From Myotis daubentonii (Eukaryota; Chordata; Mammalia; Chiroptera; Vespertilionidae): DNA of 64,000 nt. Positions within the stretch are counted from its first letter, which is position 1. Every line of letters starts with the position of its first letter. This document shows positions 1-11,399 of the stretch, piece after piece. The stretch lies in NCBI RefSeq assembly GCF_963259705.1, contig NC_081844.1:31977341-32041340 (forward strand). Direction: 5' to 3'. The notes beneath the pieces are model-generated. The model was not told the DNA's origin, ran no database searches, and was given only the letters and a program-made list of their open reading frames with translations. Position numbers and translations under genes: made by a program.

Positions 1-59
1 ACCATATTCATTGCTTTCTTCTGATTGTAAAAGAAGTAAAAATTAAAATGTTTATGAGG

Positions 60-300
60 GCCCGGCTGCCGTGGCTCAGTGGTTGAGTGTCGACCTATGA
101 ACCAGGAGGTCACAGTTTAATTCCCAGTCAGGGCACATGCCCTGGTTGCAGGCTCAATCCCCACTGTGTGTGTGTGGGGGGGGGGGGGGCAGTGTGTGCA
201 AGAGGAAGCCGATCAATGATTCTCTCTCATCATTGATATTTCTATCCCTCTCTCCCTCTCCCGCTCCGAAATCAATAAAAACATATCTTTATAAAAAATA
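60..300 (+). mobile_element. VES SINE
   Basis: Head CCCGGCTGCCGTGGCTCAG, CTCATCATTGATATTTC body, GAAATCAATAAAAACAT tail. TTTATGAGG is duplicated at 51-59 and 301-309. The copy carries a G-run at 175-189. Confidence 0.92.
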
Positions 301-426
301 TTTATGAGGACCCTGAAAGTCTCGCAGACCCTCCTGTGGCTGTGGGAGGCGCTGAGTCTGTCTGGGATTTGGGGGCTGAGGCCGCAATCTCAGGCCCCTA
401 ACCTCTCTCCCCCATTCAGCCCCACA

Positions 427-635
427 TTTTTTTTAAAAATATATTTTATTGATTTTTTACAGAGAGGAAGGGAGAGAGATAGAGAGTTAGAAACATCGAT
501 CAGCTGCCTCCTGCACATCTCCCACTGGGGATGTGCCCGCAACCCAGGTACATACGCTTGACCGGAATCGAACCCGGGACCTCTCAGTCCGCAGGCCGAC
601 GCTCCATCCACTGAGCCAAACCGGCTTCGGCTCCT
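427..635 (-). mobile_element. VES SINE, minus strand
   Basis: Inverted copy from an A/T tail (TTTTTAAAAATATATTTTATTG) to head (CACTGAGCCAAACCGG). It faces the copy at 60-300, about 125 bp apart. Confidence 0.9.
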
Positions 636-1475
636 GGGGATCTCTGATGCTCTGACAATAAAGGCGCCTTTTGGGAATCACTGGCTCACCCTACTTAAAA
701 GCATGGGCTCCCACCAGTTGAGGCTTGGCTGCTTCCGGTGATGATGACCTCATTACCTTTCAGCCAGTGGGGAGGAAGTCCTCATGGAGGCTGAACCGGC
801 CCTGCAGAGGCTGCGCTCTGACCTCTGGGGCTGGCAGGCGCCTTCCTACCCTCATCAGCTTCCTGTGCTCAAGGGCAGCCCTGCTGGGAAGGTTTGAGAC
901 AAGTTCAGCTCTTGTGACTGGGGCTCCTTGTGGGTGGGGCTGGAACTGAGCCTCTGTGGGGAACCCAGAGGACCCAACGGGGAGCTGTGCCCAGAGAAAG
1001 GTCAGGAGGAACAGGGTTAATTGAACGGAATTCCTCTCCCAGGCATCTTCTTTTTTGAGCTAAAGCCCTGAGTCTCTCGTCCTTCCCCTGCAGGCTGCCG
1101 AGCCATGCTCTTTCCCCTCCCTGATATGCCCCTGTGACACCCGCTCCCGGCTGATCAGTGTGTCCATAGCCTCCCCTGTGTTGGCTTTTACCTCGATTGA
1201 TAAGACCTCAAGTTTACACAGAAACATTCTCCTTTTCTCAAATTGCCAGTTCCACTCGACTCTCCCAGGACCGTGGAGATGAGGGGTGGAAAGTGTTACC
1301 CTCACCTCTGACCCCAGCCTCTTCTCCCATCCCCAGCTCTGCCCTTTGCTTGCTGTGTGACTTTGAGCAAGTCACTCTGTTACTTGAACTTCCAGTTGAA
1401 ACACTAAGTCCCCACCATACTTCATCTGAAACCCACCCACTTTTCTCCACCTCCAGGCGCCCATCATCGCTGGCC
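636..1475. other. Intergenic, no gene recognised
   Basis: Unique sequence with a MIR-like piece at about 1330-1400 (GCTGTGTGACTTTGAGCAAG). The open frames are not supported by any family resemblance. Confidence 0.6.
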
Positions 1476-1479
1476 TGGA

Positions 1480-2110
1480 CGCTGCCTCAGCCTTCCCCTG
1501 GTCTCCGCTGCCACGTCAGACCCAGACTATCCCTGCTCCCCGCAGAAGCCCCAGGGAGCTTTAGAAAATGTAAAACAGGTCCTGTCCCTCCTCTGCTCAC
1601 AGCACTTCAGGGCACCCATCTCATGGGAGTAGAAGCCCACGTCCACACAGTCCACAGGCCCTGCATGCCCTGTCCCCCCGTCCCCTTCATGCCCTCACCT
1701 CCTCCCTCCCTCCCTCTGCTTCAGCTACATCGGCCTGGCCTCGTCGTTGTTCCTCCAACATGCCAGGCATGGTCCTGCCTCAGGGCCTTTGCACATACTG
1801 TTCCCTCTGACTAGACCTCTCCCCCCTTCTCTTCTAGGGAATTCTGACATCTGCCAGGTCTCAGATCGAATGTCACCTCCTCAGTGAAGCCCTCCTTGAC
1901 TGCCCAGTCTCAAAGCCCCCCAGCTTCTTATAAACCCTTACACAATCATAACTAACTCCTACTTTGTGCACTGATATTTTTATTTTCTGTTTCTCCCACT
2001 GGAACATCAGCCCCAAGAGGACAGGGATCTTTGTCTGGGTCACTGCTGTGTTCCCGGCATGAGAACAGGAGACACACAATGAAGCACTGAAGACACAATA
2101 GGCCGAAAGA
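1480..2110 (+). mobile_element. L2 3' fragment
   Basis: TGCCTCAGGGCCTTTGCACA, ATGTCACCTCCTCAGTGAAG and CTCCCACTGGAACATCAGCC occur in L2 order. Confidence 0.75.
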
Positions 2111-3482
2111 GTGAAAAAGGAAAACAACTCATGAGACTCCCCCGGGTGTGGGGAAAATCTCTGTCCTCATGGACCCTGAGGCCTCAATACTCTGAGGCTG
2201 GGGGAACGACTCCCACTGTCCCCAACATGGGTTTGCCTGCGTCAGGTGAACCCAAGAAACAGAAGCAGCTAGGAGGGGGTCACAGAAGGTCATAGGTGCT
2301 GTCTCCCAGCCTGAGGCCTCAGGGACTCACAGAGCACTGGCCACGAAGCCCAAGACATTCAGGCCCCACACCATGTCCCCGATAGGAAACCAAAGGCCAG
2401 AGAGGGTAAGTCACTGGCCCAAGGTCACACAGCACACCCAGGTTCAAACCTGAAATGTGTGATCTAGAATCATGTTGATAGATTTCAGAGTTCTACTATG
2501 GGCGACAGGCCAGTTCCTGGGTGGACAGGTGGATGGACAGCAGGTCAGACAAGAATGCATTGGCCTAATGGCCTCATGCTGGCCTGAGAGACACTGGACG
2601 GCCAGCCCCAGGCCCATGGCTTGCACTGCTTCTGGCTTCTCCCCTCCCTGGCTGGGTCCTGGAAGCTTCTGGAAGGGTGCTAAGTCTTAGGGGTGGATGC
2701 TGCAGGGTGCCCACTCCCTCCCTAAGGTCGGAAGCAAAGAAATGGCCAAGGCCCCACAGCGGCTCAGACCCCGAGCCTCCTGCCTCCTGGGTGCTCCCTA
2801 GCACCCCCCAGCACCCCCAGACCTCGCTGCCCTCACAACTTCCCATCGCAGGCCCTGGGGCCACAGGAGTCTCCGTGACGCCATTGCAAGGTCTCGGGTC
2901 CAGCCAACTCACTGCCAATCTCCCAAGAGAGCGGCCGCCGTGGTGCCCTCCCCGCCATGGAAACTCGGACGCAAAAGTCTCGGCCACGCTTTCAAGTGCG
3001 AGACTCAGGCATGGCTTTCTCTTCATTGTCTGGTCTCGGTTTCCCCACTTCTGCCCACCTTCCCCGTTGTCAAAGGCTCCGGGCAGGGTCACTGCTGCTG
3101 CCACCACACCGGACACCCCAGCACCGGTGCCCACACATCTGAGAGCCCCCTGGCTGCCCGCTGTCCCCTCCTGCCCCCGTCACGGCCGCCTGAGACCCCC
3201 CTTAGTGCCGGGGGCACCTCCCCACTCACCATCCACCACATTTTGGCCGTCATGTCGTAGCAGAGCTGCCATTTGACCGAGGTCTCTCCAGGTTTGCTGG
3301 ACACCGGGGACCCGGGCACCTCCATGCTTGCACGGAGGGGGAGGCCAGCCCCACGGCGCCTTACTCAGACAGAAGCAGGGGCTGGGCCGGCTGCCTGGGG
3401 TGCAGGGCGCCAGCTTCCATGGCCCTGGGCAAGGGGGCTTTCTTCGGAGAGACGGAAGAGGGTTCAGAGCCGGAGATCATAG

Positions 3483-3483
<1 letters not shown>
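2111..3483. other. Intergenic, mostly unique
   Basis: A MIR fossil (antisense) lies at 2380-2470 with GAGAGGGTAAGTCACTGGCC. 2690-3480 is GC-rich with scattered CpG but carries no start, splice or domain signal that I recognise. Confidence 0.6.

Positions 3484-3540
<57 letters not shown>
3484..3540 (+). repeat. (GA)n microsatellite
   Basis: About 25 GA units with one GGA interruption. Confidence 0.95.
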
Positions 3541-3630
3541 GCGGAGGAATGGAGATACGTTAATCTGAGACACACCAGGCCACCAGTCTCATGCAAGTGG
3601 CCACCCACAGCCCCAGGAGGCTGTTGAAGG

Positions 3631-3632
<2 letters not shown>

Positions 3633-3676
<44 letters not shown>
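3633..3676 (+). repeat. (GT)22 microsatellite
   Basis: Pure GT dinucleotides. Confidence 0.95.
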
Positions 3677-3677
<1 letters not shown>

Positions 3678-5245
3678 GGCAGTCAGCGTGATCATACCAA
3701 AGCATGGATTTGTGAATGAGACTCTGATTGGGAAGACATCCACCCCTCCAGCCCCAGAGGAGTGTGGCTTGCCCCATCCACCTTACCGCCCCCCCGCCCC
3801 GCCGCCTATGTGCCTCCCCATCAACTCCATCAGGAAAGAAAGCCTGGGGCCGGGACCCACCCAGGACCCTGTCCTGGATGCCAGATGGGGAGGGCACCCC
3901 TAACACTCCCGAGGCCGTGCTAGCTCCGGGCGGGGCCCCGGAGTCACGGGCAGCAACAGGTGTGTGTTGAGAGATGAGAAAGGTGCTCTCAGTGTTCGAA
4001 GAGGGTCAGGGGCAAGGACCTGGACGGGGAAGGAGATGGGTGTTGGGTTCTGGCCGTGTGAGCGTGGACAAGTCACTGTGCCTCTCCGGGTTTCACTCCT
4101 CCGACCTTAAACATGGCAGATAATCACCAAGAACCGTGGAGAGGTGAGGGGTGGACATGAGACAAACCACAAAGCCCACCGAAGGGGCTAGAACTGTCAT
4201 GGATTTTCTTTTCTTTCTTTCCTTCTCCCAGTCTTTGAGCAGAGGCAAGCCAGAGGGATTCTTTGGTTTTCCTGTTCTAATCCTCACTGTGCTTGAGGGT
4301 GTGCGGAGTGTGTGTCCAAGCGAGATGGAAGGGGCCGGTCACTGCTCTCTGTGGGTGGGGTGTCCTGGCCCCACACTGACAGTAGGAGGCACTGAAGATG
4401 GACAGCAGGAGAACTTGCCAGCAAGGGGCTGCCCATGAACTTGAAAGGCCATGACGGGGTCCGGCTGGAAAGCTTTTGGCCGCTGCTTTTGCCTGTGGCC
4501 TTGCAGGCGATGAATTAGGAGTGGACGGAGGGAGCGGGAGAGGTTGAGCAGCAGGTGCTGGACGTAAACGTGGACCGAGGCTGATCCCCATGGAATTGGG
4601 AATGAGGAGAGTGGCCGGTGGCAGTGCGGCCACCACAGGCTTGTCCCCTTTCCTCTGTCCCACAACCACCAGGAGGAACCTTCTTAAAACACACTTCTCA
4701 CCAGTTCCCTCCCCGGCTTGATCCCCACTGTCGCCAGGTGAAGGGCCCCACTGGGACTGTGCTGGCTTACCCCACATCCTCTCTGCCTGGCACACCCTTC
4801 CTCTTCCAGCACCTGGAGACTCCTATGCATCCTTTAAAACCCAGCCCAGTATGCCCCACCCACCCCCAGAGTGAGAAAGAGAGTTAGATAGAGATAAAGG
4901 CAAACAGATACAGAGACAAAGAGACAGAGAGAGCGGGAGAGAGAGTGAGAGGGTTAGAGAGAGACACCCAGCCACACCCCACCCATTGGCCGGGTCACAC
5001 ACTCTTAACCCCCACCCAAGACGCCTGGATTATCAGCCATATTTTCCTTGAGAAAAAGATACCTGTGTGACACCCCCCTCCTGGCCCCAGGCCCCAGCCC
5101 TGAGCACACGAGGGCTCCTAGAGGACTGGCCCCAGGTCGGAGCCCTCCCTGGAACTCCCAGTCACCCCAGACAGGACCGTGCACACACAGGCTCCAATGA
5201 TCACTGACAAAGCGTGTGCATTAAACCCCGTTATCTGAATCATCC
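3677..5245. other. Intergenic, mostly unique
   Basis: An L2-like piece near 4620-4860 (CACTGTCGCCAGGTGAAGG, CAGCACCTGGAGACTCC). A GA-rich simple repeat runs 4868-4965. Nothing else is recognised. Confidence 0.55.
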
Positions 5246-5249
5246 TTAT

Positions 5250-5715
5250 TAACACAAACCATTGATTGATCAGCTACTATGCACCAGGTGCACAATCACA
5301 TCGAACCCTCCCAAAAGCCATGTGAGGTCAATACTTCGATTGTTCCTCTTTCACAGATAGGGAAACGGAGGCTCAGAGACATTTAGTCAGGAGCCCAGGG
5401 ACACACGGTAAGTAGAATTCACCCTGTGACGCAGGGGTGCCAAATAGTCACCAGCTCCCTCTCCCCTCCTACAGGTCCCAGCTTGGATGAAGCCCTCCTA
5501 TGGAAGCTGCTGTGACCCCCTGTTCAAAATTTCTCCTCCTCCCCCCGCACTCTCATACCCTCCAGCTTTAGTTTGTTACTATTATTTATTTCTTGCCTGT
5601 GTTCCCCAGTGGAGTGTCAGCTTTTGTCTGTCCTATTCACTGCTTTGGCCTCAGTACCCAGAACAGTCCCTGGCACAGAGTAGGCACTCAGTAATATGTC
5701 TTGAATGAATGAACG
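5250..5715. mobile_element. MIR (antisense) followed by L2 (sense) fossils
   Basis: 5250-5450 has CTATGCACCAGGTGCAC and ATAGGGAAACGGAGGCTCAG (MIR antisense). 5480-5715 has TTGCCTGTGTTCCCCAGTGG and GCACAGAGTAGGCACTCAGT, ending in ATGAATGAACGAATGA (L2 sense). Confidence 0.7.
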
Positions 5716-6085
5716 AATGAATGAAATAACGGGTCCAGGGTTTTGCAAACATTGGCATTTCCTGCTGACTTTCACAAAAGGCATTCACATCTTGGCATAC
5801 AAGATGCAGGTCTGGCAAGGGGGTGGGGAGGGGCAAGAAGCCAGGCATTGCTCTCATGGCCGGAGCTGGGCCACGCCTCGGCCATCTCTCGCAGTTGAGG
5901 CCTGGGGAGCCCAGCCCAGCGGACGCGGTTCGCCCACATGGAGGCCCCCGCCCCATAACTATAATTTGCCTCAGTACCTTGTGGTCTAGGAGACAATTAC
6001 CCCACAGATGTGCGGTTGGAGTGAGGCATTCAGATGGCGGGTCAGAGCCTGGGCCTTGGCGGAAGGCAGATGTGGGAGGCAGCCT

Positions 6086-6124
6086 TCAAACGGGAAAGAG
6101 GGGAGGGAGAGGGAGGGAGGGAGG

Positions 6125-6164
<40 letters not shown>

Positions 6165-6605
6165 AGAAGAGAGAGGAGAGAGAGAGGGCTACCCTGAGAG
6201 ATAGAGACAGGGGAGAATGAAATTGACAGAGACAGAGAGAGAGTGGCAGGAGAGTGGGAAACAGAGAGACGAAGAAGAGAGACAGACACACAGAGAGAAA
6301 CTGCACACAGAAAAGAAGACAAGTAAAAACAAAGAGAAAGAGAGGGAGAATGGGAAAGAGAGGGAAGGAGGAAGAGAAAGAGAGAGACATACATTAGAAG
6401 AGATAAACAGAGATAGACAGAGACATACACACAGAGATAAAGACAGACACAAAGAGGGACAGAGAGACGTTAAGAGGATGAGAGGGAGACAGAGGAGAGA
6501 GAGACCTACACAGAGGGAGACAGAGGCAGGGAGGGACAGAGAGACAAACTGAGACAGAGAAGACAGAGACACACAGAAAGACAGAACAAGAAAGACCAAG
6601 AGACC
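6086..6605 (+). repeat. Long GA-rich polypurine tract
   Basis: About 520 bp dominated by GA, GGGA and ACAGAGA words, with a pure (GA)n core at 6127-6160. The overlapping open frames on both strands are low-complexity artefacts. Confidence 0.92.
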
Positions 6606-7205
6606 CAGCCATACTCCAGCCAATGGTGCAGGTTGTGGAGCTTCTGGGCCACGTCCCCTATACTCCCACCAGAGAGGCCTGGTTTATCAGCTGCATTCAA
6701 GGAAACAGACCCCTGAGGGACAGCCCAATGCTCAAACTTCCAACAGCAGCTGTGCTGGGGCAGGGCCTGGATTGTGTGAGGGCTCCCCAGCTCCTCCACC
6801 AGGTCTCGTCTCCCAATAACAAGGGCCGAGGACCCAGGTCCACTCTGTGTCTCAGTTTCTCCAGCTTTGAAATGACGAGGCTAGATAGGGAAGTCTCTCT
6901 CAATCTTCTATAACACTCAGACCACCATCCCCATTTTGTCTGTGTCCAGGTATTACTTTTATTTTGATTGAACCATTTATATGAAGAGTCTTGGATGTAT
7001 TTAAAGCGAAAAGTACAACTATAGGCTAATATGAGTCAAGGTCAGCTTTAAAGATAAATGCAACAAGAACCTCCTCAATCTTATCCAACTCTTCCCAGAG
7101 ATCAAGCCTGAAGCCTGCTCTTTTTGTTAAAAAGATACTCAAGAATTATAGAGGTGTCACAGACAGGTGAGGAGAACCCAAGGGCTGTGGGACAAGATTA
7201 AATAA
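6606..7205. other. Intergenic, no gene recognised
   Basis: Unique sequence. An AT-rich part from about 6950 may be the start of the L1-derived block that continues after the Helitron, but no landmark proves it. Confidence 0.5.
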
Positions 7206-7495
7206 TCTACACTAATAAAAGAGAAACATGCAAATTGGTGTCACTCCGTTACGCCCACCAGCCAATCAGAGCAGCTATGCAAATTAACCCAACAAAGATG
7301 GTGGTTAATTTGCATAGGCAGGCACAGAGCGAAGACTGAAGGTTCCGACTGGACTGAAGACTGAAGACTGAAGACTGAAGACTGAAGACTGCAGCTAGGC
7401 CAAAGGCCTGGGTCCCGGGTGCCGGAGGAAAACCGGTGCCAGCAGCCAGGGGAAGGAAGGCCTATTGCGCGAATCTTCGTGCAATGGGCTTCTAG
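7206..7495 (+). mobile_element. HeliBat-type non-autonomous Helitron
   Basis: It starts TCTACACTAATAAAAG after an A and ends CTAG before a T, with the 3' hairpin TTGCGCGAA-TC-TTCGTGCAA 12 nt from the end. There is no target duplication, as expected for rolling-circle insertion between A and T. It carries an internal GAAGACT heptamer array at 7325-7390. Confidence 0.92.
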
Positions 7496-8945
7496 TCTAA
7501 TATATGTGTAGTCAGAATCCCAGAAGGAGAAGAAAGAGAGCAGAATATTTTAAGAGAGAATGGCCAATTCCAAAATTAAAGACATTAAGTAATAGATCCA
7601 GGAAGTTCAGAAAATACCAAACAGAACAAATATCACCCCAAACACATACCCAGATTATAATATTCAAAATGCAGAAAATTAAAGAGAAAAAGACAATTCT
7701 TGAAAGCAGCCAGAAAAAAAACAAAAAACGATGTTACACAGAGGAACAAAGACAAGAATAATAGCAGACTTCTCATCAGAAATGGTGCAAGCAAGGAGAC
7801 AATGGAGTAACACCTTCAAAGTGCTGGTAGGAAAAGACTCTCAACCCAGAATTTTATACCCAGTGAAAATGTCATTAGAAAATGGAGAAATGAAGTTTTT
7901 TTCAGCAAACAAAAGCTGAGAAAATTTATGATTAGCAAGACACCAATTTTAAATAAAAGGTATAGATAAGTTACAAGTAAAAGGATGGGGGACATATATC
8001 AAGGTAACACTAATTTTAAAAATGCTGGAATGGATACATTAAAATCAGACAAAGCAATTGAATGTTGGCTGTAATTGAAAATTAAAAAAAAAAGACAAAG
8101 CAGACATTACAGCAAGGGACATATAATGATAAAGGAATGTGTATGCATCTAACCATGTACAATTCAGCAACATACAATCAAAATACATAAAGCTGACACT
8201 GATAGAACTTAAAGTAGAAACTGGCAAATCTGCAATTATACGTGAAGTCTCCAACAACTATTCTTTCAGCAACTGATGGAAAAAGTAGACAGAAAATCTA
8301 CAAGGATATAGAAGACCTGAACAACACTACAGAGCAACTTGAAATGACATTTATAGATTACTCCATCCAACAACAGTAGAGTATATATTTCTAAAAAGTT
8401 ACCATGGAACATTCACCAAGATAGACCATACTCTTTAATCATATTCACCGAGATAGGCCATAAAACAAACCTTAATAAATGTAAGAAAATTCAAATCAAC
8501 CAAATTATGTTCTCGGACCATAACAAAATTAATTGAGGTATTAAATACAAAAAGATACATGAAAAACTCCAAATATTTGAAAATTAAACAACAAAGTTCT
8601 TAATAACCTATTTCAAAGAAAAAAAAATCTTTGCAATCTGAGAAAATGCTTTTAACTCAATGAAAATGGCAACATATCAAACTTTGTGAGATGTAACTAA
8701 AACAGTGCTTAGAAAAAAACTATAGCTTTTAGTATTATTTACATTATATTTCATATATGTAATTCATATAAATGATTATGTTATAGAATTTTATATTCTT
8801 TATATTGTATATAATGTACATGTTTATGTTATAAATTGTGTGAATGTACTTTAGTGACACTGAGCTGTACACCTAAAAATGATTAAAATGGTAAATTTTA
8901 TGCTTCATGTATTTTACCACAATTGAAAAAAACACAAGGGAAATA
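7496..8945 (+). mobile_element. Old L1-derived block
   Basis: AT-rich L1 text: GCAGACTTCTCATCAGAAATGG, ACTCTCAACCCAGAATTTTATA, ACCATACTCTTTAATC, and a 3' end with GAGCTGTACACCTAAAAATG and TTTTACCACAATTG. Multiple stops; non-coding. Confidence 0.8.
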
Positions 8946-9788
8946 AACAGACCATGGGAGGGACATTATCACCTTTACCAAATTCGATTGGTTAGAGCAA
9001 GTCCTGACCACACTCAAGGGGAGGGGCTAATGTAAGGGCAGTGCCGGACAGGTGTCATGGTAGTTTGCAGTCCACAGCACTCCTCTGCATCCCACCAACC
9101 TCCCCAGCTCAGGACCATCTCTCTGACCTTCAAGCCCCTCATATTGTGCCCATCGGGCTGCCAGCTGGATCTTATCTTCCTGCAATTGAATGACTTGATT
9201 CGCGCTCATGCCCTTCCTGAAGCCTGGAGTGGCCTCCTCTGACCGTCAACCTTCCTCACCACCCTTCCAGCCTCCACCCAAATGCCACCTTCCCCTGGAA
9301 CCTTCCCATGACCACCAGAGGACGCTCTCAAGTGGTCTGGATTTGCTCAGGCAAATCCCTTCCTCTTTTTGAGCCTCAAATTTCCCATCTGCACAGTGGA
9401 TCCAATGACGATCTCTTTGCTGCTTTGATGTGATATTTAATGTGATGTCAGATGTCCTCAAACCAGGCCTCTGGGCATGAGATATTTATCCATTCATTCA
9501 TCAGACTTTTACTGAGCACCTGCTGTATGCCAGGTCCTGTACTGAGCTCTGGGAAACATAATAAGACCAAGGCAGACCCCAATCCTGCCCTCAGGGAGCC
9601 CACAGTATGCTGGAGGAGGTGGACATGATGTATATAATGATATACATTCATGTTTAAATGACAAAGGTGACAGATTCTGGGGAGCCCTGGCCTCATCTAA
9701 GCCACACCCTTGCTTGCCTAGAAGCCAGCACAAGCATCTTTTTACCTCGCCTCCCCTGCAGCATGCTCTCCACAGCCAGGGGAAGACT
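8946..9788. other. L2/MIR-type fossils and unique sequence
   Basis: L2-like words near 9200-9240 (CATGCCCTTCCTGAAGCC). 9480-9660 carries CATTCATTCATCAG and GCACCTGCTGTATGCCAGG, the L2/MIR-type end. Confidence 0.55.
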
Positions 9789-9804
9789 TAAAAATGCAGC
9801 TGTG

Positions 9805-10050
9805 CTCTGGCCAGTTTTCCCAGTGGTTTGAGCATTGGCCCACGGACTGAAGGGTCATGGGTTTGATGCTCAGTTAACCTTGGTTGCATGTTCGATCCCC
9901 AGCCCTGGTCAGGGCATGAGGGAGGTAACCAATTGATGTGTCTCTCTCCTATCAATGTCTCTGTCGCCGTCTCTCTCTTCCTGCCCCCTTCCTTCCACTC
10001 TTTCTAAAAATCAATATAAAACACACCCTCACTTCTCGGGTGAGGATTTT
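9805..10050 (+). mobile_element. VES SINE
   Basis: CTCTGGCCAGTTTTCCCAG head, GGTTTGATGCTC box B region, TCGGGTGAGGATTT 3' end. A 16-bp flank duplication with one mismatch is at 9789-9804 and 10051-10066. Confidence 0.9.
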
Positions 10051-10066
10051 TAAAAATGCAGATGTG

Positions 10067-10740
10067 ATTGTCTGACCTCTACCCCATATAAAACCCTCCC
10101 GTGGCTCTCTATCGCCTTTCGGATTGAGATCAATGTCCTCACTGGGTCTCTGGGGCCTGTGACGCCTCATAGTTAGTCCTCTGCTAACTCCTCCCACTCC
10201 CACTCTCCGACCAGGATACCCATGTGAGTGAGAAGGAGGTTTTGCAGGTGAGTATCTGCGGGAGGAGGGTTCCAGGCAAAGGGCACAGCCATGCAAAGGC
10301 CCTAGGGCAGCGCCATGCCTTGCATGTTAGGAGAACAGTAAGGAGGCCTGTGTGGCTGGAGCAGAGGGAGCGAGTGGGAGAAAGGGAGGAGATGAGGGCT
10401 GGGAGGAGACAGGGCAGGCTGTGCAGCGCCTGAGGGCAGAGGGGAGGACTTGGGCTTTTACCCCCAGGGAGCGGGCAGCTCTGGAGGACTGTGGGCAGAG
10501 GGGCAGAGGGGTTGCTCACACGCGCTCTCTGGTGGCTGCTTCAGGGAGAATGGACCAAAGGGTGCGAGGAGGGGACCCTGGGGACCAGAATGGAGGACCG
10601 TACAGGTGTAGGTGGGAAGTGATGGTGCTGGACCAGGTGGAGGCAGAGGAGTGCCGAGAAGTGGTCGGATCCAGGACAGAATTTTGAAGGCAAAGGCAAC
10701 AGGACTTGCCAATAGATTGGATATGGAGTGAGCAAGAAAG
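10067..10740. mobile_element. L2 fossils in both orientations
   Basis: 10070-10200 is sense L2 (CCCTCCCGTGGCTCTCTATC). 10255-10740 reads as antisense L2 (CCAGGCAAAGGGCACAGCC, GCAAAGGCCCTAGGGCAG). Confidence 0.6.
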
Positions 10741-11240
10741 AAAGGTGCTGTCTGGCCCCAGCACCTGGAAGGATGGGACTGCCATCTGCTGCGATGAAGA
10801 CGATGTGGAGGAGCAGGACTGGGGACCAGAACAGTTTCGACCTGAGTGACATCTGCTTGGCGGTGTCAGGTGGGTTCATAGATTTAGGGTCGGGCTCGTT
10901 GGAGGCTTCGATAGGGGGCAGACAGGCAGGGGAAGGTTAGGCCCTTGTCCCCGTGGCGGGCCGAGGGCTCGGGGTCTCTTCTGGACCCTGTCCCCAGAAC
11001 CGCCTATATAACCACCCACCCACCCACCCGCACAGCAACCCTCAGTCCAGACCCTGGAGCTGTCCGCGACCCCCCAGTGCTGAAATTCCAGCTCTCCGCT
11101 GCAACCTGGCAGGCGCATCCCTGCACTTCACCCAGGATGGCAACGCGATTCGGTGCCATTAGTCTGAGCTGGCTTCTATGCCTGGCACACCCCAACCTGC
11201 ATTACACAGACCTCCCCAAAAAGAAGCAGGTATGTGTCCC
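10741..11240. other. Unique intergenic sequence
   Basis: No repeat or gene recognised. A short ACCC run (11010-11032) follows a TATATAA string at 11006-11012, not supported as a promoter. Confidence 0.5.
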
Positions 11241-11244
11241 TATC

Positions 11245-11290
11245 AGTTGGTTCCAAACTTCCTTTTCTATGGGGAAGTTTGGAACCGACT
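11245..11290. repeat. Perfect 14-bp inverted repeat (hairpin)
   Basis: GGTTCCAAACTTCC (11249-11262) and its exact reverse complement (11273-11286) flank a 10-nt loop. Allowing one G-U pair, the RNA stem extends to 18 bp (11245-11290). It is not part of a recognised transposon. Confidence 0.9.
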
Positions 11291-11333
11291 TACCGTTCAC
11301 TGCTCCTTTAAGGACCACTGAATGCGTCACTCC

Positions 11334-11341
11334 TGACGTCA
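11334..11341. promoter_or_regulatory. Palindromic CRE (TGACGTCA)
   Basis: A perfect full CREB/ATF site with a half-site-like TGCGTCAC 11 bp upstream (11323-11330). A second small inverted repeat (CTGAAGTC/GACTTCAG, 11356-11377) follows. Confidence 0.45.
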
Positions 11342-11399
11342 CAATCACCCAAGCTCTGAAGTCAAGTCCGACTTCAGATTGTAGATTGGCTGACGGTCT

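Noticed and set aside
2690..3470. GC-rich segment as a CpG-island promoter
   Set aside because: CpGs are scattered and no exon-like sequence is adjacent; the evidence is too weak to annotate.
6189..6623. Overlapping leucine/serine-rich open frames on the minus strand
   Set aside because: They come from the GA-rich polypurine tract read as CT; low complexity only.
7496..8945. Intact L1 open reading frame
   Set aside because: The block is AT-rich L1-derived text with frequent stops in all frames; no reverse-transcriptase motif is readable.
11006..11012. TATATAA string as a promoter TATA box
   Set aside because: No transcript, CpG island or downstream coding region supports it.
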